Under the pieces are notes generated by a model. It had not been told where the DNA came from and searched no databases. It saw nothing but the letters and a program-made list of their open reading frames with translations. This document shows, in pieces, positions 10,627 to 22,218 of a DNA stretch of 64,000 nucleotides (its first letter is position 1; the number at the start of each line of letters is the position of its first letter). This stretch comes from Osmia lignaria lignaria. Taxonomy: Eukaryota; Arthropoda; Insecta; Hymenoptera; Megachilidae. Location of the stretch: the NCBI RefSeq assembly GCF_051020975.1, contig NW_027478158.1, positions 12,834,001-12,898,000 of the forward strand, given 5' to 3'. Position numbers and translations under genes: made by a program.

Positions 10627-13600
10627 ACGTCTCCTAACATTTTGCCATAGCTCGCTTCGTTTCCGAGATATTTGCAGATTCAGCTCAAAGGAACGGGCCT
10701 GACGGACATATTTCGAGATACTTCTTCTTCTTCTTGTTCTTCCTCTGCACAGTTAAGCTGGAAGTGGCATTTGCAGCTCGCAATAGTGCAGAGTTATCTC
10801 AAAGAAAGGGGCCACGGTGTTTCTGTATCTCTATTATGTTGGTGCGGCTTCGGAACTTTTAAATATCTCGATATATCTCGAAAACTACGCTTCTGATCAA
10901 AAAATATCATAGAACATAAATTGTAGGAAACATAATTCGCTACAAAAAAGGTCTCTCAACATTTTGCCATAGCTCGCTTCGTTTCCGAGATATTTGCAGA
11001 TATATCTCAAGGGCAGGGGCCTAACGGACATATTTCGAGATATTTCTTCTTCTTGTTGTTCTTCTTCTGCACAGCTAAACTGGAAGTGGCATTTCCAGCT
11101 CGCAATAGTGCAGAGTTATCTCAAAGAGAGGGGCCACGGTGTTTCTGTATCTCTATTATGTTGGTGCGGCTTCGGAACTTTTAAATATCTTGATATATCT
11201 CGAGAACTGCGCATCTGATCAAAAAATATCATAGAACATAAAAAGTAGGAATCTTAATTCTCTACAAAAAAGGTCTCTTAACATTTTGCCATAGCTCGCT
11301 TCGTTTCCGAGATATTTGCAGATTTATCTCAAGGGAAGGGGCCTAACGGACATATTTCGAGTTATTTCTTCTTCTTGTTGTTCTTCCTCTGCACAGCTAA
11401 ACTGGAAGTGGCATTTCCAGCTCGCAATAGTGCAGAGTTATCTCAAAGAAAGGGGCCACGGTGTTTCTGTATCTCTATTATGTTGGTGCGGCTTCGGAAC
11501 TTTTAAATATCTTGATATATCTCGAGAACTACGCATCTGATCAAAAAATATCACAGAACATAAAAAGTAGGAAACTTAATTCTCTACAAAAAAGGTCTCT
11601 TAACATTTTGCCATAGCTCGCTTCGTTTCCGAGATATTTGCAGATTTATCTCAAGGGAAGGGGCCTAACGGACATATTTCGAGATATTTCTTCTTCTTGT
11701 TGTTCTTCTTCTGCACAGCTAAACTGGAAGTGGCATTTCCAGCTCGCAATAGTGCAGAGTTATCTCAAAGAAAGGAGCCACGGTGTTTCTGTATCTCTAT
11801 TATGTTGGTGCGGCTTCGGAACTTTTAAATATCTCGATATATCTCGAAAACTACGCTTCTGATCAAAAAATATCATAGAACATAAATTGTAGGAAACATA
11901 ATTCTCTACAAAAAAGGTCTCTCAACATTTTGCCATGGCTCGCTTCGTTTCCGAGATATTTGCAGATATATCTCAAGGGCAGGGGCCTGACGGACATATT
12001 TCGAGATATTTCTTCTTCTTGTTGTTCTTCTTCTGCACAGCTAAGCTGGAAGTGGCATTTACAGCTCGCAATAGTGCAGAGTTATCTCAAAGAAAGGGGC
12101 CACGGTGTTTCTGTATCTCTATTATGTTGGTGCGGCTTCGGAACTTTTAAATATCTTGATATATCTCGAGAACTGCGCATCTGATCAAAAAATATCATAG
12201 AACATAAAAAGTAGGAAACTTAATTCTCTACAAAAAAGGTCTCTTAACATTTTGCCATAGCTCGCTTCGTTTCCGAGATATTTGCAGATTTATCTCAAGG
12301 GAAGGGGCCTGACGGACATATTTCGAGATATTTCTTCTTCTTGTTGTTCTTCTTCTGCACAGCTAAGCTGGAAGTGGCATTTGCGGCTCGCACTAGTGCA
12401 GACTTATCTCAAAGAAAGGGGCCACGGTGTTTCTGTATCTCTATTATGTTGGTGCGGTTTCGGAACTTTTAAATATCTTGATATATCTCGAGAACTACGC
12501 ATCTGATCAAAAAATATCATAGAACATAAAAAGTAGGAAACTTAATTCTCTACAAATAAGGTCTCTTAACATTTTGCCATAGCTCGCTTCGTTTCCGAGA
12601 TATTTGCAGATTTATCTCAAGGGAAGGGGCCTGACGGACATATTTCGAGATATTTCTTCTTCTTGTTGTTCTTCCTCTGCACAGCTAAGCTGGAAGTGGC
12701 ATTTGCAGCTCGCAATAGTGCAGAGTTATCTCAAAGAAAGGGGCCACGGTGTTTCTGTATCTCTATTATGTTGGTGCGGCTTCGGAACTTTTAAATATCT
12801 CGATATATCTCGAAAACTACGCTTCTGATCAAAAAATATCATAGAACATAAATTGTAGGAAACATAATTCTCTACAAAAAACGTCTCTTAACAATTTGCC
12901 ATAGCTCGCTTCGTTTCCGAGATATTTGCCGATTCAGCTCAAAGGAACTGGCCTGACGGACATATTTCGAGATATTTCTTCTTCTTGATGTTCTTCTTCT
13001 GCACAGCTAAGCTGGAAGTGGCATTTGCAGCTCGCAATAGTGCAGAGTTATCTCAAAGAAAGGGGCCACGGTGTTTCTGTATCTTTATTATGTTGGTGCG
13101 GCTTCGGAACTTTTAAATATCTTGATATATCTCGAGAACTACGCATCTGATCAAAAAATATCATAGAAGATAAAAAGTAGGAAACCTAATTCTCTACAAA
13201 AAAGGTCTCTTAACATTTTGCCATAGCTCGCTTCGTTTCCGAGATATTTGCAGATTTATCTCAAGGGAAGGGGCCTGACGGACATATTTCGAGATATTTC
13301 TTCTTCTTGTTGTTCTTCTTCTGCATAGCTAAGCTGGAAGTGGCATTTGCGGCTCGCACTAGTGCAGAGTTATCTCAAAGAAAGGGGCCACGGTGTTTCT
13401 GTATCTCTATTATGTTGGTGCGGTTTCGGAACTTTTAAATATCTTGATATATCTCGAGAACTACGCATCTGATCAAAAAATATCATAGAACATAAAAAGT
13501 AGGAAACTTAATTCTCTACAAAAAAGGTCTCTTAACATTTTGCCATAGCTCGCTTCGTTTCCGAGATATTTGCAGATTTATCTCAAGGGAAGGGGCCTGA

Positions 13601-13846
13601 CGGACATATTTCGAGATATTTCTTCTTCTTGTTGTTCTTCTTCTGCACAGCTAAGCTGGAAGTGGCACTTGCGGCTCGCACTAGTGCAGAGTTATCTCAA
13701 AGAAAGGGGCCACGGTGTTTCTGTATCTCTATTATGTTGGTGCGGCTTCGGAACTTTTAAATATCTCGATATATCTCGAAAACTACGCTTCTGATCAAAA
13801 AATATCATAGAACATAAATTGTAGGAAACATAATTCTCTACAAAAA
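10627..13846 (+). repeat. block B, HOR copy 1 (10 monomers, 3220 bp)
   Basis: Order: QIQ monomer with gatacttcttcttc; cctaacgg monomer with gggcaggg; cgagttatttc monomer; aaaggagccac monomer; ccatggctcgc monomer (11934); a cagacttatc monomer; a cttcctctgc monomer; QIQ monomer with TGA and tctttattatg; ctgcatagc monomer; and a cggctcgcact monomer. The last three match the end of the block A unit, so block B appears to be a block A-like tail joined to a new front. Confidence 0.9.
10949..11270 (+). repeat. ctaaactgg / ttccag monomer subfamily (example copy)
   Basis: Marked by a131 (ctaaactgg) together with c147 (catttccagctc). In block B these also carry cctaacggac in place of cctgacggac. The subfamily is present in blocks B, C, F and G and in both unordered zones, but not in A or D. 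Monomers starting at 2255, 5797 and 9339 in block A have c147 without a131, suggesting an intermediate or a recombinant. Confidence 0.8.
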
Positions 13847-15778
13847 ACATCTCCTAACATTTTGCCATAGCTCGCTTCGTTTCCGAGATATTTGCAGATT
13901 CAGCTCAAAGGAACGGGCCTGACGGACATATTTCGAGATACTTCTTCTTCTTCTTGTTCTTCCTCTGCACAGTTAAGCTGGAAGTGGCATTTGCAGCTCG
14001 CAATAGTGCAGAGTTATCTCAAAGAAAGGGGCCACGGTGTTTCTGTATCTCTATTATGTTGGTGCGGCTTCGGAACTTTTAAATATCTCGATATATCTCG
14101 AAAACTACGCTTCTGATCAAAAAATATCATAGAACATAAATTGTAGGAAACATAATTCGCTACAAAAAAGGTCTCTCAACATTTTGCCATAGCTCGCTTC
14201 GTTTCCGAGATATTTGCAGATATATCTCAAGGGCAGGGGCCTAACGGACATATTTCGAGATATTTCTTCTTCTTGTTGTTCTTCTTCTGCACAGCTAAAC
14301 TGGAAGTGGCATTTCCAGCTCGCAATAGTGCAGAGTTATCTCAAAGAGAGGGGCCACGGTGTTTCTGTATCTCTATTATGTTGGTGCGGCTTCGGAACTT
14401 TTAAATATCTTGATATATCTCGAGAACTGCGCATCTGATCAAAAAATATCATAGAACATAAATTGTAGGAATCTTAATTCTCTACAAAAAAGGTCTCTTA
14501 ACATTTTGCCATGGCTCGCTTCGTTTCCGAGATATTTGCAGATATATCTCAAGGGCAGGGGCCTGACGGACATATTTCGAGATATTTCTTCTTCTTGTTG
14601 TTCTTCTTCTGCACAGCTAAGCTGGAAGTGGCATTTACAGCTCGCAATAGTGCAGAGTTATCTCAAAGAAAGGGGCCACGGTGTTTCTGTATCTCTATTA
14701 TGTTGGTGCGGCTTCGGAACTTTTAAATATCTTGATATATCTCGAGAACTGCGCATCTGATCAAAAAATATCATAGAACATAAAAAGTAGGAAACTTAAT
14801 TCTCTACAAAAAAGGTCTCTTAACATTTTGCCATAGCTCGCTTCGTTTCCGAGATATTTGCAGATTTATCTCAAGGGAAGGGGCCTGACGGACATATTTC
14901 GAGATATTTCTTCTTCTTGTTGTTCTTCTTCTGCACAGCTAAGCTGGAAGTGGCATTTGCGGCTCGCACTAGTGCAGACTTATCTCAAAGAAAGGGGCCA
15001 CGGTGTTTCTGTATCTCTATTATGTTGGTGCGGTTTCGGAACTTTTAAATATCTTGATATATCTCGAGAACTACGCATCTGATCAAAAAATATCATAGAA
15101 CATAAAAAGTAGGAAACTTAATTCTCTACAAATAAGGTCTCTTAACATTTTGCCATAGCTCGCTTCGTTTCCGAGATATTTGCAGATTTATCTCAAGGGA
15201 AGGGGCCTGACGGACATATTTCGAGATATTTCTTCTTCTTGTTGTTCTTCTTCTGCATAGCTAAGCTGGAAGTGGCATTTGCGGCTCGCACTAGTGCAGA
15301 GTTATCTCAAAGAAAGGGGCCACGGTGTTTCTGTATCTCTATTATGTTGGTGCGGTTTCGGAACTTTTAAATATCTTGATATATCTCGAGAACTACGCAT
15401 CTGATCAAAAAATATCATAGAACATAAAAAGTAGGAAACTTAATTCTCTACAAAAAAGGTCTCTTAACATTTTGCCATAGCTCGCTTCGTTTCCGAGATA
15501 TTTGCAGATTTATCTCAAGGGAAGGGGCCTGACGGACATATTTCGAGATATTTCTTCTTCTTGTTGTTCTTCTTCTGCACAGCTAAGCTGGAAGTGGCAT
15601 TTGCGGCTCGCACTAGTGCAGAGTTATCTCAAAGAAAGGGGCCACGGTGTTTCTGTATCTCTATTATGTTGGTGCGGCTTCGGAACTTTTAAATATCTCG
15701 ATATATCTCGAAAACTACGCTTCTGATCAAAAAATATCATAGAACATAAATTGTAGGAAACATAATTCTCTACAAAAA
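13847..15778 (+). repeat. block B, HOR copy 2, shortened (6 monomers, 1932 bp)
   Basis: Compared with copy 1, two adjacent pairs are missing: the cgagttatttc and aaaggagccac monomers, and the cttcctctgc and tctttattatg monomers. Both losses are whole-monomer steps that leave the 322-base register intact. The first junction (14461-14515) is visibly mixed: aaattgtagg, then aatcttaattc, then ccatggctcgc. Confidence 0.9.
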
Positions 15779-17066
15779 ACGTCTCCTAACATTTTGCCAT
15801 AGCTCGCTTCGTTTCCGAGATATTTGCAGATTCAGCTCAAAGGAACGGGCCTGACGGACATATTTCGAGATACTTCTTCTTCTTCTTGTTCTTCCTCTGC
15901 ACAGTTAAGCTGGAAGTGGCATTTGCAGCTCGCAATAGTGCAGAGTTATCTCAAAGAAAGGGGCCACGGTGTTTCTGTATCTCTATTATGTTGGTGCGGC
16001 TTCGGAACTTTTAAATATCTCGATATATCTCGAAAACTACGCTTCTGATCAAAAAATATCATAGAACATAAATTGTAGGAAACATAATTCGCTACAAAAA
16101 AGGTCTCTCAACATTTTGCCATAGCTCGCTTCGTTTCCGAGATATTTGCAGATATATCTCAAGGGCAGGGGCCTAACGGACATATTTCGAGATATTTCTT
16201 CTTCTTGTTGTTCTTCTTCTGCACAGCTAAACTGGAAGTGGCATTTCCAGCTCGCAATAGTGCAGAGTTATCTCAAAGAGAGGGGCCACGGTGTTTCTGT
16301 ATCTCTATTATGTTGGTGCGGCTTCGGAACTTTTAAATATCTTGATATATCTCGAGAACTGCGCATCTGATCAAAAAATATCATAGAACATAAAAAGTAG
16401 GAATCTTAATTCTCTACAAAAAAGGTCTCTTAACATTTTGCCATAGCTCGCTTCGTTTCCGAGATATTTGCAGATTTATCTCAAGGGAAGGGGCCTAACG
16501 GACATATTTCGAGTTATTTCTTCTTCTTGTTGTTCTTCCTCTGCACAGCTAAACTGGAAGTGGCATTTCCAGCTCGCAATAGTGCAGAGTTATCTCAAAG
16601 AAAGGGGCCACGGTGTTTCTGTATCTCTATTATGTTGGTGCGGCTTCGGAACTTTTAAATATCTTGATATATCTCGAGAACTACGCATCTGATCAAAAAA
16701 TATCACAGAACATAAAAAGTAGGAAACTTAATTCTCTACAAAAAAGGTCTCTTACCATTTGGCCATAGCTCGCTTCGTTTCCGAGATATTTGCAGATTTA
16801 TCTCAAGGGAAGGGGCCTAACGGACATATTTCGAGATATTTCTTCTTCTTGTTGTTCTTCTTCTGCACAGCTAAACTGGAAGTGGCATTTCCAGCTCGCA
16901 ATAGTGCAGAGTTATCTCAAAGAAAGGAGCCACGGTGTTTCTGTATCTCTATTATGTTGGTGCGGCTTCGGAACTTTTAAATATCTCGATATATCTCGAA
17001 AACTACGCTTCTGATCAAAAAATATCATAGAACATAAATTGTAGGAAACATAATTCTCTACAAAAA

Positions 17067-17710
17067 AGGTCTCTCAACATTTTGCCATGGCTCGCTTCGT
17101 TTCCGAGATATTTGCAGATATATCTCAAGGGCAGGGGCCTGACGGACATATTTCGAGATATTTCTTCTTCTTGTTGTTCTTCTTCTGCACAGCTAAGCTG
17201 GAAGTGGCATTTACAGCTCGCAATAGTGCAGAGTTATCTCAAAGAAAGGGGCCACGGTGTTTCTGTATCTCTATTATGTTGGTGCGGCTTCGGAACTTTT
17301 AAATATCTTGATATATCTCGAGAACTGCGCATCTGATCAAAAAATATCATAGAACATAAAAAGTAGGAATCTTAATTCTCTACAAAAAAGGTCTCTTAAC
17401 ATTTTGCCATAGCTCGCTTCGTTTCCGAGATATTTGCAGATTTATCTCAAGGGAAGGGGCCTAACGGACATATTTCGAGTTATTTCTTCTTCTTGTTGTT
17501 CTTCCTCTGCACAGCTAAACTGGAAGTGGCATTTCCAGCTCGCAATAGTGCAGAGTTATCTCAAAGAAAGGGGCCACGGTGTTTCTGTATCTCTATTATG
17601 TTGGTGCGGCTTCGGAACTTTTAAATATCTTGATATATCTCGAGAACTGCGCATCTGATCAAAAAATATCATAGAACATAAAAAGTAGGAAACTTAATTC
17701 TCTACAAAAA
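17067..17710 (+). repeat. pair of chimeric monomers in block B copy 3
   Basis: The first (17067-17388) begins as the ccatggctcgc monomer but ends with gtaggaatcttaattc, the linker of the gggcaggggcctaacgg monomer. The second (17389-17710) begins as the cgagttatttc monomer but ends with actgcgcatctg and atcatagaac, the tail of the ccatggctcgc monomer. Together they look like one 322-base segment, spanning the end of one monomer and the start of the next, inserted inside a third monomer by exchange or conversion in register. Confidence 0.85.
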
Positions 17711-18032
17711 AGGTCTCTTAACATTTTGCCATAACTCGCTTCGTTTCCGAGATATTTGCAGATTTATCTCAAGGGAAGGGGCCTGACGGACATATTTCGA
17801 GATATTTCTTCTTCTTGTTGTTCTTCTTCTGCACAGCTAAGCTGGAAGTGGCATTTGCGGCTCGCACTAGTGCAGACTTATCTCAAAGAAAGGGGCCACG
17901 GTGTTTCTGTATCTCTATTATGTTGGTGCGGTTTCGGAACTTTTAAATATCTTGATATATCTCGAGAACTACGCATCTGATCAAAAAATATCATAGAACA
18001 TAAAAAGTAGGAAACTTAATTCTCTACAAATA

Positions 18033-18354
18033 AGGTCTCTTAACATTTTGCCATAGCTCGCTTCGTTTCCGAGATATTTGCAGATTTATCTCAAGGGAAG
18101 GGGCCTGACGGACATATTTCGAGATATTTCTTCTTCTTGTTGTTCTTCCTCTGCACAGCTAAGCTGGAAGTGGCATTTGCAGCTCGCAATAGTGCAGAGT
18201 TATCTCAAAGAAAGGGGCCACGGTGTTTCTGTATCTTTATTATGTTGGTGCGGCTTCGGAACTTTTAAATATCTTGATATATCTCGAGAACTACGCATCT
18301 GATCAAAAAATATCATAGAAGATAAAAAGTAGGAAACCTAATTCTCTACAAAAA
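18033..18354 (+). repeat. fusion monomer in block B copy 3
   Basis: Its front (gatttatctcaaggg, cttcctctgc) matches the monomer at 12559-12880 and its back (tctttattatg, agaagataaaaag, aaacctaattc) matches the next one at 12881-13202. The breakpoint lies between offsets of about 115 and 196. This is a clean one-monomer deletion by exchange between adjacent copies. Confidence 0.88.
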
Positions 18355-18998
18355 AGGTCTCTTAACATTTTGCCATAGCTCGCTTCGTTTCCGAGATATT
18401 TGCAGATTTATCTCAAGGGAAGGGGCCTGACGGACATATTTCGAGATATTTCTTCTTCTTGTTGTTCTTCTTCTGCATAGCTAAGCTGGAAGTGGCATTT
18501 GCGGCTCGCACTAGTGCAGAGTTATCTCAAAGAAAGGGGCCACGGTGTTTCTGTATCTCTATTATGTTGGTGCGGTTTCGGAACTTTTAAATATCTTGAT
18601 ATATCTCGAGAACTACGCATCTGATCAAAAAATATCATAGAACATAAAAAGTAGGAAACTTAATTCTCTACAAAAAAGGTCTCTTAACATTTTGCCATAG
18701 CTCGCTTCGTTTCCGAGATATTTGCAGATTTATCTCAAGGGAAGGGGCCTGACGGACATATTTCGAGATATTTCTTCTTCTTGTTGTTCTTCTTCTGCAC
18801 AGCTAAGCTGGAAGTGGCATTTGCGGCTCGCACTAGTGCAGAGTTATCTCAAAGAAAGGGGCCACGGTGTTTCTGTATCTCTATTATGTTGGTGCGGCTT
18901 CGGAACTTTTAAATATCTCGATATATCTCGAAAACTACGCTTCTGATCAAAAAATATCATAGAACATAAATTGTAGGAAACATAATTCTCTACAAAAA

Positions 18999-21900
18999 AC
19001 GTCTCCTAACATTTTGCCATAGCTCGCTTCGTTTCCGAGATATTTGCAGATTCAGCTCAAAGGAACGGGCCTGACGGACATATTTCGAGATACTTCTTCT
19101 TCTTCTTGTTCTTCCTCTGCACAGTTAAGCTGGAAGTGGCATTTGCAGCTCGCAATAGTGCAGAGTTATCTCAAAGAAAGGGGCCACGGTGTTTCTGTAT
19201 CTCTATTATGTTGGTGCGGCTTCGGAACTTTTAAATATCTCGATATATCTCGAAAACTACGCTTCTGATCAAAAAATATCATAGAACATAAATTGTAGGA
19301 AACATAATTCGCTACAAAAAAGGTCTCTCAACATTTTGCCATAGCTCGCTTCGTTTCCGAGATATTTGCAGATATATCTCAAGGGCAGGGGCCTAACGGA
19401 CATATTTCGAGATATTTCTTCTTCTTGTTGTTCTTCTTCTGCACAGCTAAACTGGAAGTGGCATTTCCAGCTCGCAATAGTGCAGAGTTATCTCAAAGAG
19501 AGGGGCCACGGTGTTTCTGTATCTCTATTATGTTGGTGCGGCTTCGGAACTTTTAAATATCTTGATATATCTCGAGAACTGCGCATCTGATCAAAAAATA
19601 TCATAGAACATAAAAAGTAGGAATCTTAATTCTCTACAAAAAAGGTCTCTTAACATTTTGCCATAGCTCGCTTCGTTTCCGAGATATTTGCAGATTTATC
19701 TCAAGGGAAGGGGCCTAACGGACATATTTCGAGTTATTTCTTCTTCTTGTTGTTCTTCCTCTGCACAGCTAAACTGGAAGTGGCATTTCCAGCTCGCAAT
19801 AGTGCAGAGTTATCTCAAAGAAAGGGGCCACGGTGTTTCTGTATCTCTATTATGTTGGTGCGGCTTCGGAACTTTTAAATATCTTGATATATCTCGAGAA
19901 CTACGCATCTGATCAAAAAATATCACAGAACATAAAAAGTAGGAAACTTAATTCTCTACAAAAAAGGTCTCTTACCATTTGGCCATAGCTCGCTTCGTTT
20001 CCGAGATATTTGCAGATTTATCTCAAGGGAAGGGGCCTAACGGACATATTTCGAGATATTTCTTCTTCTTGTTGTTCTTCTTCTGCACAGCTAAACTGGA
20101 AGTGGCATTTCCAGCTCGCAATAGTGCAGAGTTATCTCAAAGAAAGGAGCCACGGTGTTTCTGTATCTCTATTATGTTGGTGCGGCTTCGGAACTTTTAA
20201 ATATCTCGATATATCTCGAAAACTACGCTTCTGATCAAAAAATATCATAGAACATAAATTGTAGGAAACATAATTCTCTACAAAAAAGGTCTCTCAACAT
20301 TTTGCCATGGCTCGCTTCGTTTCCGAGATATTTGCAGATATATCTCAAGGGCAGGGGCCTGACGGACATATTTCGAGATATTTCTTCTTCTTGTTGTTCT
20401 TCTTCTGCACAGCTAAGCTGGAAGTGGCATTTACAGCTCGCAATAGTGCAGAGTTATCTCAAAGAAAGGGGCCACGGTGTTTCTGTATCTCTATTATGTT
20501 GGTGCGGCTTCGGAACTTTTAAATATCTTGATATATCTCGAGAACTGCGCATCTGATCAAAAAATATCATAGAACATAAAAAGTAGGAAACTTAATTCTC
20601 TACAAAAAAGGTCTCTTAACATTTTGCCATAGCTCGCTTCGTTTCCGAGATATTTGCAGATTTATCTCAAGGGAAGGGGCCTGACGGACATATTTCGAGA
20701 TATTTCTTCTTCTTGTTGTTCTTCTTCTGCACAGCTAAGCTGGAAGTGGCATTTGCGGCTCGCACTAGTGCAGAGTTATCTCAAAGAAAGGGGCCACGGT
20801 GTTTCTGTATCTCTATTATGTTGGTGCGGCTTCGGAACTTTTAAATATCTTGATATATCTCGAGAACTACGCATCTGATCAAAAAATATCATAGAACATA
20901 AAAAGTAGGAAACTTAATTCTCTACAAAAAAGGTCTCTTAAGATTTTGCCATAGCTTGCTTCGTTTCCGAGATATTTGCAGATTTATCTCAAGGGAAGGG
21001 GCCTGACGGACATATTTCGAGATATTTCTTCTTCTTGTTGTTCTTCTTCTGCACAGCTAAGCTGGAAGTGGCATTTGCGGCTCGCACTATTGCAGAGTTA
21101 TCTCAAAGAAAGGGGCCACGGTGTTTCTGTATCTCTATTATGTTGGTGCGGCTTCGGAACTTTTAAATATCTCGATATATCTCGAAAACTACGCTTCTGA
21201 TCAAAAAATATCATAGAACATAAATTGTAGGAAACATAATTCTCTACAAAAAAGGTCTCTCAACATTTTGCCATAGCTCGCTTCGTTTCCGAGATATTTG
21301 CAGATATATCTCAAGGGCAGGGGACTGACGGACATATTTCGAGATATTTCTTCTTCTTGTTGTTCTTCTTCTGCACAGCTAAGCTGGAAGTGGCATTTAC
21401 AGCTCGCAATAGTGCAGAGTTATCTCAAAGAAAGGGGCCACGGTGTTTCTGTATCTCTATTATGTTGGTGCGGCTTCGGAACTTTTAAATATCTTGATAT
21501 ATCTCGAGAACTGCGCATCTGATCAAAAAATATCATAGAACATAAAAAGTAGGAAACTTAATTCTCTACAAAAAAGGTCTCTTAACATTTTGCCATACCT
21601 CGCTTCGTTTCCGAGATATTTGCAGATTTATCTCAAGGGAAGGGGCCTGACGGACATATTTCGAGATATTTCTTCTTCTTGTTGTTCTTCTTCTGCACAG
21701 CTAAGCTGGAAGTGGCATTTGCGGCTCGCACTAGTGCAGAGTTATCTCAAAGAAAGGCGCCACGGTGTTTCTGTATCTCTATTATGTTGGTGCGGCTTCG
21801 GAACTTTTAAATATCTCGATATATCTCGAAAACTACGCTTCTGATCAAAAAGTATCATAGAACATAAAAAGTAGGAAACTTAATTCTCTACAAAAAAGGT

Positions 21901-22218
21901 CTCTTAACATTTTGCCATAGCTCGCTTCGTTTCCGAGATATTTGCAGATTTATCTCAAGGGAAGGGGCCTGACGGACATATTTCGAGATATTTCTTCTTC
22001 TTGTTGTTCTTCTTCTGCACAGCTAAGCTGGAAGTGGCATTTGCGGCTCGCACTAGTGCAGAGTTATCTCAAAGAAAGGGGCCACGGTGTTTCTGTATCT
22101 CTATTATGTTGGTGCGGCTTCGGAACTTTTAAATATCTCGATATATCTCGAAAACTACGCTTCTGATCAAAAAATATCATAGAACATAAATTGTAGGAAA
22201 CATAATTCTCTACAAAAA
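18999..22218 (+). repeat. block B, HOR copy 4, transition to block C (10 monomers)
   Basis: The first five monomers repeat copy 3. The next five differ: cactattgcag (20931-21252, with ttaagattttgcc), gggcaggggactg, ccatacctcgc with aaaggcgccac, and a cggctcgcact copy. Relatives of these last monomers recur in block C, so this copy is the hinge between blocks. Confidence 0.85.

Larger units (their letters stand above)
15779..18998 (+). repeat. block B, HOR copy 3 (10 monomers, rearranged)
   Basis: Has ten monomers like copy 1 but not the same ten. A second cgagttatttc monomer (17389-17710) has been added after the ccatggctcgc monomer, and two neighbouring monomers of copy 1 are fused into one (18033-18354). 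It shares ttaccatttggcc at about 16753 with copy 4 at 19973, exactly 3220 bases apart, which shows that copies 3 and 4 are closer to each other than to copy 1. Confidence 0.9.
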
